Source: Hymenopus coronatus (lineage: Eukaryota > Arthropoda > Insecta > Mantodea > Hymenopodidae). Taken from it: a DNA stretch of 64,000 bases. The notes beneath the pieces were generated by a model, which had not been told where the DNA came from, did not search any database, and worked only from the letters and a program-made list of their open reading frames with translations. Positions 12,346 to 24,700 of the stretch are shown here, in pieces. The position numbers and the translations under genes are program-made. Each line of letters starts with the position of its first letter. The first letter of the stretch is position 1. The stretch covers positions 53,652,001 to 53,716,000 of the forward strand of contig CM060883.1 of assembly GCA_030762935.1 (NCBI GenBank), given 5' to 3'.

Positions 12346-12769
12346 ATTTCATATTAGAAAATCATTTTTAAAAAAAATCTTTACAACTTCAGATTGCTGT
12401 AATAATTAATATACTTGAAATATTTCACAATTCAATATTAACATGAAAACCGTCAATTTTAAAACCCTGGAATATAACAAATGATATTTTATTAAGTTAA
12501 GTCCAGATCTCTGAAGTGTGTAAAATGTCATGTGTGCAAACTAGGTGCAGAGGTTCTATGCACTGTGCATTGGTCCAACTAGGCTCAGACATTTCAGAGT
12601 AAGGAAGAAATAGCAGAAAAGATAAGGAAGGGGTTAGAGCAAGCATAAGGAAAGAGAGAGAGACAGTACTATTGCTCAAAATCTAGGAATAAGGTTTGCA
12701 CTGTGGTTAAACTAGCAAAGTTGTGTGATTGGTAATCCAGGAAGTAACCACCACTTATTTTTAATGTAT

Positions 12770-13300
12770 TCAGAAAAGCATATTTTGTTAAAATAAGCAT
12801 GTTGCAAAATTGAAGCTTACTTTATTTCTCCACTTAATCATCTCCAATATTTAAGCATTTGTCATAACTGCCCAAGAGCTTTAGAATTCCCATGCTGTAG
12901 TCAGTCACCACTAGTCCATCTAGTCAAAATATCCAGACACCAATCCAGGCAGTATGAGAAATGTTTGGTAAAGAAATGTGTAACTCATTTTGAGATTTAT
13001 GTCTCTCTTGGAAGATTTTATTGTTTAATTTTTAAAATCATCAATGAATTGTGACGTATGTCCAGGTCAAGTTTTGTGATGCACATTTGTTTGGTATTGT
13101 TCAACATTTAATATCACTTTTGTTTATTATCACTATACTCTCTCTAGTTGATATAAATTTCTTTGGATTTCAACTTTTGAGCATTAAAAACTCCAAACCT
13201 TGTATCACTTCATTTTGAACAATCACGTAATTCACAGAAACTCACTTCGATGGCGAAAACCATTCAACCTTCGATATAAGTGCAATAGAAATGTGTAACT
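12770..13300 (-). mobile_element. Tc1/mariner-like relic, internally deleted
   Basis: Minus strand has KSKEIYIN (about 13175), resembling an HTH region, and YDKCLNIGDD*VEK (about 12865-12830), resembling a transposase C-terminus. The DDE middle is missing. Weak, by pattern only. Confidence 0.35.
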
Positions 13301-13574
13301 GATCATTCTCCTGGAATACTCAATATATATTTTGACTGGACTATCAGAATATTCAAAATTTTACAGCAGTAGTAATATTGAGAACTTTCAGAGCACAATG
13401 CAGAACTTGCTCATAGTCTGTAACATGTGCAGGGCATTCATTTGCAGTTGCATTGATTGCAGATTTCTGTAAGGTAAGCCTTAAGAAATAAATGTAGCTC
13501 AGTTTGGAATACAAAAGAATTGAGACCATTTCACTGTCACCTTGGAGAAAAGTTGCTCTATTGCACTTTGTACT

Positions 13575-14350
13575 ACAGTATGTAAGCGTGGCTCAATAAG
13601 TACCTGTGTCAGAAATGAAGAAGCCATGTTTTTCAAACACAAATTATTTATTTCTTAACATAGTCCCCTCTTAGGGAAATACGCTTCTCCCAAAGTTTGT
13701 GCCATTTTTTTTTTTACCCTCCTAAAAGTAGCTCTGCAAAATCTGCCTCAGTCTCAATGATGAGCTCATTTGATATCTAAATTTCTTCCTTTGAGCTATT
13801 TCTGTATGTTTGGGAACAAGAAGATGACATATAAAGCTAGGTTGGGCAAATATGGAGGATGTGGCAGCAATTCCTAATTCAATTAATGCAGTTTTGCAGT
13901 GATGAATATACTGGTGTGTTACGGTGAAACATCAGTTTCTTCGCCAAATGGTGCCAAGAACCCAATGTAGTATTGTCCAATAGTAATTGTTTTTCCTTTT
14001 ACTAAGAAGTCAACAAGGGTCAACACTTTTCTAGCCAATGGGACTGCCCATTGCCTTTTTTGGAGCAGATTCATCACATTGTTTCTTGGCTTTGGAGTAT
14101 AATGAAGAATCTAAGTCTCATCGATGGTGACAACTGAATGCAAAGTCCTTTGGATTATGCTTAAATAGCTCCAGCTTCAAAAGTTGAAAACTTATTCTCC
14201 ACTGTTGAGTAATCATGGCACCCATCAGGCAGACAACTTCATTTCCAACTTAATACAATATTTTATTTCCTTCTGCCCCACAAACTAATACCTAGTAATG
14301 CATATCTGCTGCAAGCTCGAGTATCAGGAGCTTACCTTAATGAAGGTACA
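13575..14350 (-). mobile_element. mariner transposon relic (C-terminal half of transposase)
   Basis: Minus strand 14050-13720 reads DFLVKGKTITIGQYY, then TSIYSSLQN and PYLPNLALYVIFLFPNI, a degraded version of the mariner [17 protein letters not shown] block. An outer GGCTCAATAAGTACCTGTGT (13589) is typical of a mariner terminal repeat. Stops throughout. Confidence 0.65.
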
Positions 14351-15629
14351 GTACTATAGTTTTTTTTACTGAAATAGCGTACTTTGTGAAATGCAAGATA
14401 TTGAGCTTGGTTCTAAAGTAGGAATAGAACACAAAACTTTACACCTATGTTATGTTCTTTTAAACATTTCATCCTGGAAGTCTGCAAGTGAACCTCTGTT
14501 GTAATTACACTTCTTACAGATTAAGTTTTAAAATATGTTTATTTTAAAGCCAATATTATGTGTATGATTTATTTCAAATTTATAGGGGTGTTGAAGTCAA
14601 GCAGTTTAGGCAAATACAATTCCAACCACCAATCCTTATATTGACAGTTAAAACTTTGAGCTCGAGTGCCGGGAAAGTTTCAAGTCCTTGATAAGTATTA
14701 TAATTTAAGCATTCACAATTAATGGGAAGCTTTCTCATGTTTCAGAAATGTGCAAGAAAACCTGGTTAAGTTTCATCTAACATTCTCAGACACAGCATAC
14801 TAGATTCATTTTGTGTATATTACACTCTTTTGTAGAAATTAAAAGTGGTCTTGATATGAAATAGCTAATAGAGCTCTCTAGTCACAAGCTGGAAGATATT
14901 CTAGCAAATATATGTTCTGATGATAGATTGTCTCCCTCAGATCCATTGGTTCTTCTAGCAAAAGCATTCTTCTAAGCAAAAGTTTAGTTGCTTATGCAAC
15001 TCAAAACTGGTAGAAATTAACAAAGAATTACAAACAGTTTCAATGTAGGCTATTAATAAAAGAAAGTGACTAGAGTACAGCTAGAAGAATCAGAAATATT
15101 AATGAATCTGCATTTAGAAAATGTTTACTCTATCAAATTTTGTTTTTGTATTCCTGTATTATGCTGGTTGATTTGGAAGTAGGTGAACAAATATCCTAAA
15201 GCATAAAATTATGCTTTCCTTTCCATTCTTGTTTCTGTTTTCAGGTTATTGTGAGCCAGCATTAAAGATATATAATGCTTTACAAATTTAAAAAACTGTC
15301 CCTGTATCACTTGCACCACTTAAATGTTTGGCCAATTTTAAACAAATCTTAGGACACAAAAATTAAAATGCTTACTGCCTTCAGCAAGAATCCATAGTTA
15401 CTTTCAACCCCATATACAAAAATCTGAAGAGAACTTTGCACACTTGCACTTAATATGACCTGGAGAGTTTGCCATATGGTTACAAAAGCTACTCTTTCTC
15501 AATTTTTTCAACCCCTTACTTGCAGTTCTTATTATGTAAGTAATGCAGTAAGAGAGCAAGTTTTCAAATATAAGAACACAAATGACTGACCTTTTCTTTC
15601 TTTTTCCTTTCTTAAACCAGGTTAGACAT
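14351..15629. other. No assignable feature
   Basis: AT-rich, no conserved open frame, no repeat shared with the rest of the window that I could detect. Confidence 0.35.
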
Positions 15630-15775
15630 GTTGAGTGCATAAAAGAGTGAAATGATGCTCAAATGAGCCCAAATTCATAGAGCTTAGTTATCTGACAATT
15701 CATCTTTTCAGGATAAGCGAAAAACTTATCCAGGTAACTCGTCTTAATCTGAGTGTAAGGTAGACACGTACTCCC
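15630..15775 (-). repeat. SINE family 4 body
   Basis: GAAATGATGCTCAAATGAGC, CATCTTTTCAGGATAAG and AACTCGTCTTAATCTGAG match positions 1-190 and 35858-36030. Confidence 0.65.
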
Positions 15776-15924
15776 ATACCCTTTCCTTTCATCTGTGTAC
15801 TTTATTTATAAAATAGTGTTATAACTAAATCGCAAACAACAAAAAGCTGGAGGCAGGATTCACTGTAACTTAATCCATGCAGCTGATTCCCCTCTATTCT
15901 TCCTCAACTCTCTTTCCTCTCTGC

Positions 15925-16270
15925 TGGCCTGTGTTGCATCATTCATATTCACTTCCATTGTTTGCATTTTCCTCCAAATCACTACTCCCTTCTTCAGCAT
16001 TTAGCAAAATAATAATTCTGTCCATTTCTTGATCAACAGTGAGGTTATGTTCAAGATGATTCGTTTCAGTTGACTTGACTTTTTCACAGCACTTAACCCA
16101 CTTCAACAGAAATTTCTGAAAACAATATTCAGCAGAGCTCTTCTTTGTCCTTTACAGTTCTGCCGTTTTATTGGCATGCAACATTTTCCTTTATATTACC
16201 CTATACCATTTTAATGGGGTTCAAATTGGGATGATATGTAGGAAGACATAATGGAAAATGGCCTTGCTTG
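15925..16270 (-). mobile_element. DDE transposase C-terminal relic (IS630/Tc1-mariner superfamily, tentative)
   Basis: Minus strand: PNLNP-like SQFEPH followed by KMV*GNIK, then VKSTETNHLEHN and VDQEMDRIIIL with an acidic Ser/Glu tail (EEGSSDLEENANNGSEYE). The (L)NPIE.W..IK pattern and acidic end are seen in some insect DDE elements. Weak. Confidence 0.35.
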
Positions 16271-16749
16271 TAAATAACACTGTATCCTGTACTTCTTCTC
16301 ATGAGGTGTTACTTTAAATAAAAAACATGTTAATAAGCTAACAGTATTATAAATGGACTTCTGGAGAAGATCAGCCAGAGTATCCAGAAAAGACAAAATA
16401 AGTAACACAGAATATGACAACTTATGAAAATGGAAGAAGATAGTGTTGTCACAATTAAAAGTGGTATGGCCATGGAAGAAGGAAGAATACCCAAATTTGT
16501 GCAGGAATGGAAAATAAAGGAGATGAAAGGAAGAAGACAATCTGCTAAAACCTGGATACAAAATGTATGAGGGTTTAGAATCAGCAACAAGGAGTTGCAA
16601 TAAGCCAACACAGTTCTTCCTAGCTTTAGATTAAAGTTCAATAGTAATAGGTATATGCATGCCTGGGAACACTCCAACAATGTGCAGTGCCAGCACTGCT
16701 GTGTATGTGCATGCACATGTTACTGCACCAGACACTAGAATGGATCTCA

Positions 16750-17980
16750 AGGGAGAGCATTTTCATGCTATGATTTTCTACAACTTCAAAATCAGTTTAG
16801 GGGAGAGAGAATGCCTTGAAAGATTGTATCATGCATTTAATGATCTTTGCCCTTTGCAATCCACCATTTATCAATGGTTTACTGAGTTTCGGAAAGGAAG
16901 GGATTGCCCTCGAAGATGAAAACAGTGCAGGACGGCCAGCTTCAGCAACGAATGAAAATGCTGTGAAAGAGTGCATTTTGTGGGAAGATGGTCATTGCAC
17001 ATATCAGAGTCAAGAAGTCCTAAATATTGGATCAGCAGCAGTGAGGGCAATCCTTGGAGACAAATTTTACGTTAAGAAGCTCTGCAGTCATTGATTGAAT
17101 CCTGTACTACCTCACAAATGAGCAGAAACAGGCATGTGCAATGGTGCTAGAAAATGATAGAAAAATTTGATGGGAGAAACTCCAAACTTAACATCATAAC
17201 AGGTGACGAAAACCAATACCAATATGATCACAAACCAAACAAGTCATCAGGTCTGGGTTCAATCCCAATTGACCGCATTTGAAATTTGTGGTGGACAATG
17301 TGGCGCAGGGTAGGTTTTCTCCAGGTTCTCCATTTTCCCATGCCATCGCATTCCACTGGGCTCCATCTTCATTTCATGAATCATCAGCTTCATCACTTGC
17401 AATGCCATAGTAGTAAAAACAGGCATTAAACACTACAAAAAAAAGACCATCAGTCTGTGTCATCACAGGAGAGGATTCACTACAAAAGTTAGATGACCAA
17501 GAAGTGTAGTCAAGAAAATGATCTGCTCTTTCTTCTCAGCTAGGGGACATATTGTAACTATCACTGCCAGATGATACACCACAAAATGAGTGCCACAAGT
17601 TTTCAATTAACTGAGAACAAAGTGAACATCCTAAGACTGATCTGAGTGGAAGTTTGTTGCTCGTGGCAATACCTCTGCCCATGCTGTATGGGAAACAGCT
17701 CAATTTCTGCAGGTTAGGAATCAAATATGTATCCCATCCTCCCTGCAGTATGACTTTTTATTCCCCAAAATAAAACTGAAAATTTGAGGTCAACAATTTG
17801 CATCACCTGAAACATCAGCTGTTGCTTATGAAGTATTTGCACTCTCTCCAAAGAAGAGTGGTTTGAAAGAATGAAAGAACATATGGAATGCAATGGAGAA
17901 TATGGAATGCAATGGAGAGTACTGTGAAAAGTTACAATGATCATATCTAATTTTTTAAGATTTTTTCCCATTCATTCCTA
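16750..17980 (+). mobile_element. mariner transposon relic split by a SINE
   Basis: N-terminal half at 16768-17250: the HTH region with ECLERLYHAF and TIYQWFTEFRKG, then GRPAS and ITGDEN(Q)Y (ITGDEtWiY in active elements, first catalytic Asp). After a SINE (about 17250-17442) the C-terminal half resumes, with HPP/YDFLFPKIKLKI-like residues near 17740-17785 and ECNGEYCEKLQ near 17935. Frameshifted and dead. The two halves in order on both sides of the SINE date the SINE as the later event. Confidence 0.75.
17250..17442 (+). repeat. tRNA-derived SINE (family 3), 5'-truncated
   Basis: Starts near the B box (GGGTTCAATCCC, 17253) and continues through TTTGTGGTGGACAA, GGTTTTCTCCAGGTTC and CATTCCACTGGGCTCCATC to CACTACAAAAAAAAG. 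Same family as 31023-31239 and 33324-33557 (both minus). Confidence 0.75.
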
Positions 17981-18693
17981 AAACTTTCAGAATGACCTCA
18001 TAACATGCCAGCGGAAAGATTTGGTACAATAGATGATGTTTTACAGATAGAGATAAATGGTATAACATACAAAATAATGTAGAGTTCTGGGCAGTAATAA
18101 CTAATTTTGAGTATTTATAGATTTAAATCTCTAGTTTTATTTTTATGTTCTGCTAGAGAGAAAAGTCTGTTCTCTCTTAATAAAATAGAAAAATTATTCA
18201 GTGTTAAAAATTTTACTGCAGCAGCTAGTCACATGTGCCATAACATTTTGATACACAGTCGCTGGTGTTAGAAAATTTACTGAATATAGACTTATTTCAC
18301 TTAAGTATGCATACATTGTTCTAGCATTTAGTTTACAAGAAAATGAGTTAATCTGAACTTAGAGTGAATAATTAAAACTTTTATACAGACTTACGGTTAG
18401 AGTCTGTGTTTTTCTTCACCTTAATAGGTTTTTATTTGTGGTGTTGCTGTATATCACATAAAGATCCATTGCCCAAATTATGCAAGATATATGATATAAT
18501 ATTTTGTAATTTATTACAAAAGGGCCTGAAGTGAGAAAAATATGAATACTTTTTCCTCACCAAGTTAATATCTTGCCATTTTCAACATCAATAGTTATCA
18601 ATGGGTTTTCTTTCTTTTCTATTATTCAAAGTATTTTATTGTTTCAGCAATTTACTGCTTACAACTTAATATAACAACATTTTTGTTTCACAG
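17981..18693. other. Sequence upstream of first visible TDRD3 exon; nothing assignable
   Basis: AT-rich intron-like sequence ending in a pyrimidine-rich acceptor. Confidence 0.35.
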
Positions 18694-18759
18694 TATGATC
18701 TGCGTGAGATAGCAACAGGTGCATTTCCTGAAGACATCAATAAAGGAAAACTTGAAAGT
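18694..18759 (+). CDS. TDRD3: TDRD3 exon 1 of those visible (end of N-terminal region)
   Basis: This 66 bp, phase 0/0 exon encodes 22 residues starting YDLREIATG and including PEDINKGK. It follows a TTTGTTTCACAG acceptor and ends at AAAGT before the donor GTGAGT. The LREI...P.DIN pattern is the short helix that precedes the OB-fold in RMI1/TDRD3 proteins. It begins in mid-protein, so earlier exon(s) exist; I saw none between 1 and 18.6 kb. Confidence 0.85.
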
Positions 18760-21700
18760 GTGAGTATTGATTTCAGTCATATTCGTTGTAAAATCCCTCA
18801 ATGTCAGTTATGTTTATAAAAGGTTTTGAATGCACTATGTATTCGAATATCATAAAATATACTCCTAAAGATACCGGACTTAACTGAATACAAGATGACC
18901 TCAAAAGCAAGATGATCCCCTTTTTTCAGAACTAAATTTTGAATTGAACGTATCAGCTATATAAGAACAAGACATGATAATTTAATATTCTTAAACACAC
19001 TTTTTGGTCAAACTAAGGGATACTTGAGCTGATTAACCCTTTTAGTGCCAGTCCAAATAGCAAAATGCGGTCTGAAAAGTGCCAAGCAGTTTTAGAGGAG
19101 AATGCAGGGTTTTAAATAATTAGTAATAAAATGAGTATCAAATGACATAGAGAGCTGAATCTTTTTTTCAGTTTTAGAAAACCCTTCTGTCTACTGTATA
19201 ATATGCATTATATGTATGGGAAGTCTCTTCAATATTTTTAAAAAATTGAAAACCAAATACATTTTTTAAAATAAAATTAAAAATCCCAAAATAATCCATA
19301 ATTGGCATACAGAATCTCACTACACAGAAAGTTCAGGCTAATTAAATGAAAGTATGGATATTTATTTACTAAAACAGCAACCTGTTGTGATCTGGTGTTT
19401 TATTTTTTAAAATACAAAAAATGAATTCACGTAACTTGAAACTGAGAAAAAAAGTCACCAAAAACACACCACACATAAGCATGATGCCACTATTAATAAA
19501 AACGGCATATAGCAATAGGTATGAAATGTAATGTCGATTACTATACAATTTAGCACTTATGAATGCTTTCTAATCTAATCTATGTTGTTGCGTATCTGAA
19601 TAATTGATTCACCTTGTACGAGATGTGATCAAAAAGTTCATGACATCATAAATACTACACAGCAGTTTGTTTTGTCTAAACTGCACTGTCACCCTCAAAG
19701 TAGTTTCCTTGGGAGTTGATATACTTGTCCAGCGCTTCTGTCACTGCTGGAAGCACCTCTGGAAGTCCTCTTCTTTCAACATGTTCAGAGCCTTCTGTGA
19801 TTTGCGATGGATGACATCTATGTCCTCAAAACGGTGTCCTCGAAGCCTCGTTTTAAGTCATTGGCAAAGAAAAAAGTCTGCTGGTGCCAAACCTGGAGAA
19901 TAGGCAGGATGAGAACAGTATTCATCCTATTTTTAGCAAATAATTGGCGAATAGAAAGGACTTTGTGTCAGGCGCATTGTCATAATGCAGGAACCAGTCA
20001 CCATTCCTCCAATTCTCTGGCCGTTTGCGTTAGACAATCTCCCTTAATTCTCCCCAGCACTTGTTTGTAGAACACTTGATTCACTGTTTAACCTGTGACA
20101 GAAATTCCTTATGTACAATGCCTTTAATGTCAAAAAACACAATCATCATTGACTTCACTTTGGATCGAACTTGTCTGGCCTTTTTCGGGCGTGGAGATGA
20201 AGGACTCTTCCATTGTTAAGATTGTTGCTTCATTTCTGGATTGTACCCTTAAATCCATATTTCATCACCAGTAAAAATTTTCTCCATAAATTGTGGGTCA
20301 TTTTGTAGCTGGTTTTTAAGATCTGTGCAGGCAATCACACAGCTTTCCTTTTGGTCATTTGAAAGCAGGCGGGGCATGAACTTGGTTGCAATTCTTCTCA
20401 TGTACAAATTGTCTTTCAAAATGCTTTGAACACTTCCAAAGGAGAGTCCTAATGAGTCAGAAAATTCTCTTATTGTAATGCGCCTATCATTTAAGACCAT
20501 TTCTCTCACTTGATTGATATTTTCATCAGTTTTGCTAGAACAGGGTCGCCCTGAACGACCTGCATCTTTAACTAATGTTACCCCTTTTAAATTTTGAAAA
20601 CTTGTCAAATGCTTGAGTTTTGCCCATAACTTCCGCCCGATAAGTTGTTCTTAACATTTGATGTTCGTTCTTTGTTCTTCGTAATCTGACATTTTTGCTA
20701 CGCGGAAAAATCACAACACATGCAAAACACGTGTTCACTTCAGTGCTTCTACCTTGTCACTGCATGGTCACAGGAAGTCACATGACCTCTCATTTTTATC
20801 AGGAAGGAATGCTACATGTACAGTCTGGGTAAGAATTAAAGAAATCTCAGCGTCAGCATGGTTGTGAAGCCATTCTGGAAACTTTTTGATCACACCTCGT
20901 ATTCATCATCTGGTAACATTTCCGTAAATCCATTTTGATAAGTACGCTGACTGTTTGTATGTGTACAAGGGCCATTGTTATTAGATGTATTTTCATTGCT
21001 GAAGCTAGAATATATATCTTCCTCTCTTACGTTGATGTCAGAAACTCCTTCATCAAGGTCTGAAAATTCAAAATCACTTGCTTTCTTCTAATATATCGCA
21101 AACTGAAGCTCTTATTTTCTCATTGGTTTGTAACCTTTGGATGTTTCAACCACAATAAACATCACTGGCAAGAGAAATTAAATTTGGATCTAATGCTTTG
21201 GAGTGAAGATAAGGTCTGGAAATGCTCCAGAAAACTTTTCTCTATGGCTATGACATAGAAAATACACAGACTTTCCCGCTGGAAAGAGTTAAAACGTATG
21301 GAAATGGCATCACAATGTAATTTTCGCAGAATTTTCAGATCACGATTAGATCATGATTGGCACTAAAAGTGTTAAGGCCCCCTCTATCCCCCCTCACTCA
21401 AATGTCATTTAGCAACTAATTGGTTATTACTCCTAGTATCAAATTAAGGAACTATGTGATAAAGGCTATTTCCTAACAAAGTTTGGAGAGTAAAAAAGTT
21501 ACTAGTTTGTTATCAATGTTGCCAATTCCCAGGATCATATCAGCACTGCCAGAATATTGGAATTTTGTCCTGCTGGAGTTCTTTTACATACCAGTAAATC
21601 TAGTGTCATAGAACTGTCACTCTTCAGCACCTTAAAAATCATTGGTCTTGGCCAGGTTTGAACCTGCAACCTTGGCATAATCAGACTTTGAAAAATGTGT

Positions 21701-24700
21701 GTTCTATAATCATTTAACCTTTTATAAATAACATTATTGACTAACATGCCAATAGCCAAAGTGTGTCAAAGATAATAAGTCAGTTATCTTTAAAATATAA
21801 AAAATATGTGGAGGTTTTCAGGCATTTAACAGATGTGTAGCAGGATGGCAAAGAACTCTATGCAGAGTTGCCAGGTAGCGATAGCCAAACCTTAACTAGA
21901 GATCTGTGTGAGAAAATGCAATACTTTCTAAAAGTAGAGGAGAAAATGAAAAAAGGTTTTTACGGATATTTATGATGGGTTTTGTCATTTACAAAACTAT
22001 TATGGTGAAAACTTATGCAGTTACACTAAAAGAGAAGCTAAGTACATCTCCTATTCAGGTAATATGTGTGAAGCTTTTTTTTTTTTTCGTTTTCTTTCTG
22101 TCTCCATAAAAAAGGAATGGAATGTCAATAGCATCAAATAGCAATCGGCTTTTAAAAGATTTAACTATCTCTTAATGTGTTTATTTCCCTTGTATCTACA
22201 AGCAAATAATAAAAAGTGCATTTGTGGGAATAGTTTGTTGTAGAATAAGTAGAGAAAGTTGATATAAAGACATCCAATTTTTTGCATTGACATAATTTCA
22301 AACATGACAATGTTACCATGAATGCAAATTTGTAATACAATGTGATGATAGAGATACATGGCAGAATATGCAGTGATTTAGCTGCATATATTGTTTACCA
22401 TAAATTTTTATTCACAATTATTATGTATCCAATTAATATAAATAATAATCTTTAGATTCCTGGCAAGATAGTGGTCCAGGTGCAGAAAATTCGTAATGTC
22501 TCAGCCCCTAAAGCTAATGAAGAATCAAGAGCAGCTCCACGAATGTTGAAATTGACTCTGACAGATGGACAGACTTCTTGCCAAGCTGTGGAAGTGGAGC
22601 TCATTCAGTCTATAAGGTAGGCCAATGAAATGTCTTCACATTGTATGTAAAAGACTGTGTAAAAATAACATATTCTGCAATGCTTGTTATTTATAGTTAG
22701 CATGTGAAGGGATTATGAATACTGCCAGTCATCTACTTCAGGAAAGATTATACTGATTGGCAATGAATTTTTACTTAAGAAACTAAGGTAATTTCCAATG
22801 AAATCAATATTTATGATACATGTTTTATAGAGTCCAGAATTTTTTATTGGTCAGGATTGGGTAAGTTCTGTGGAACCTTTGGGGTATTCATTTGATTCAT
22901 TTCATTCACTCATGTGTGATGTGACCTATCCAACTAAGGAATATTAAACTCATAAAAGAAAATAAAGGAAGGGAAAAAATGTGTAAGGTTGCAATTTTTT
23001 CAACACATGATAATATTTTTCCAACAGGCTACGTTATGCTTCAACACAAAATTTAAAATATTTCAGAAAAAAGAAATTATAAGATCATTGTTTCATGGCC
23101 ATAAGCCATAAACTGTAATGAATTTGTGTGCACTTATATATTGAATGCATTAGCATTTCAAAATCATGAACTACCAAAACTATTTAAAGTTAATAATTAT
23201 TATTGCCATCTGCAAAAGTTATGATATTTTGCATGAGATGTATAAGGACAAAAGTCTCCTGTGTAAATAATCAATGAGGTGCCTATGAATGGTAATGGAT
23301 AGGAAATTGATTTTTGAACATTCAGAATTAACAAAACTCAAACTTAGTCACTATTTTTTACCGCATACATGCCACAGGATGTCAATAAATAGATTGAATA
23401 TTTGAAAGAGAGAGAGAGAGTGACAAATTGTTAATACTTACAGTTCACAACTCTGAACATTTTGGGAGTCCTCAGTCAGTGATCAATTGAACCAATATAG
23501 TAGCAGTTTCCTATTGTGCAAGTCTGATTTTGTTGCCATCTGTTGGACTGGTTGGTAAACTCCCAGAAAATTAATAGCTCTTCCTTCATTCTGGCTGATG
23601 AGTTTTGAGTACTACATCTATATGTTGGAATTATGGACTGACACAATTTTAAACAAGCTTAGTAGACCTATAACTGAGAAAGAGTGATCTATAATATTTG
23701 TTCTGCTGATAAAGTGTGGCATATACACAATCAATCCCTCCCTAAAATATCCTATTATGTACTAGTTTTAATTACTAAAGGGTAACATACATCACTGAGT
23801 AGTTAAAGCAGTTTTTGCAGCAAAACAAAAGGTTCAGGTGTGACGGTCCCTGGTGGCTGAGTGACGAACCTCCACAATATATTTTGTGGTGGCAATTCAA
23901 ATCCATATCATTAAAAACCAATGTCACATATTCAACTTTGAATTGCCGCCACAAAATATAGTGGAGGTTCAGCACTCAGCCACCAGAGACCGTCACACCT
24001 CAACATAGAACACCTGTGGAAATTTAGTCGGAAACCATCTACAATGAAGCCCACATGGGTTCGAAACTGGTCTAGAAAAACTATACTTAAGTGATACATA
24101 CCCAATTCAGAAATATTCTATTCATATGTATCACTTCCAAAATATTCTTTCATTAAAATTGTTGTTAAATAAATAATATATTTATGTCTTGTTCTCTTTT
24201 GAGATTACTAAGTTTAAGTATCTGGAGTAAAAATTAGCTTATCATTCTGCTTATGATTTCAGCCTGAATACTCCACCAGGGACAAAACTATATCTGAAGA
24301 GTGAAAATGTCCCAATGGCACATGGATTCCTGTTACTAAAGTCAGTGTACATTGATGTGCTGGGAGGAAAAGTTGCACCTCTAGTGGAAAAATGGGAATT
24401 AAACCGGGTACAAATGAATTTGTGTATGTAGGTAGTAGCTGTGTTGAAAACTTTCTCTTGCATTCCTCTGAAACTCACTTGCATGTTTTTACCTCTGCTA
24501 CATTTCTGAACATAACTTGCAACATGTCACAAGCTAGAATTAATGTCAGACAACTGGCTGAAATTAATGCTGAAGTGCATGTGCTTTTATTGTGCAAATG
24601 TCAGACAACTGGCTGAAATTAAAACAAGTGCATGTGCTTATTTGTTGTAATACCTTGTTAACACCTGTTTTAACATAATTTTGATTAAATAATCACTCCT

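Larger units (their letters stand above)
19037..21371 (-). mobile_element. piggyBac-type transposon, internally deleted, hosting a mariner
   Basis: TTAA target duplications at 19033-19036 and 21372-21375 flank inverted ends CCCTTTTAGTGCCAGTC (19037) and, as reverse complement, CACTTTTAGTGCCAATC (ending 21371). TTAA with this C(C/A)CTTTTAGTGCC end is typical of piggyBac. Minus strand about 21085-20905 keeps an acidic N-terminal-like segment ([20 protein letters not shown]). The catalytic domain is absent. About 1.05 kb remains once the nested mariner (19619-20899) is removed. Confidence 0.8.

Noticed and set aside
16330..16716. Minus-strand frame with a stretch resembling a LINE RT entry block (CLLPFISFIFHSCTNLGILP)
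   Set aside because: The resemblance covers one short block only. No GDxxxxxNYRP block follows, so it may be composition. Too weak to list as an element.
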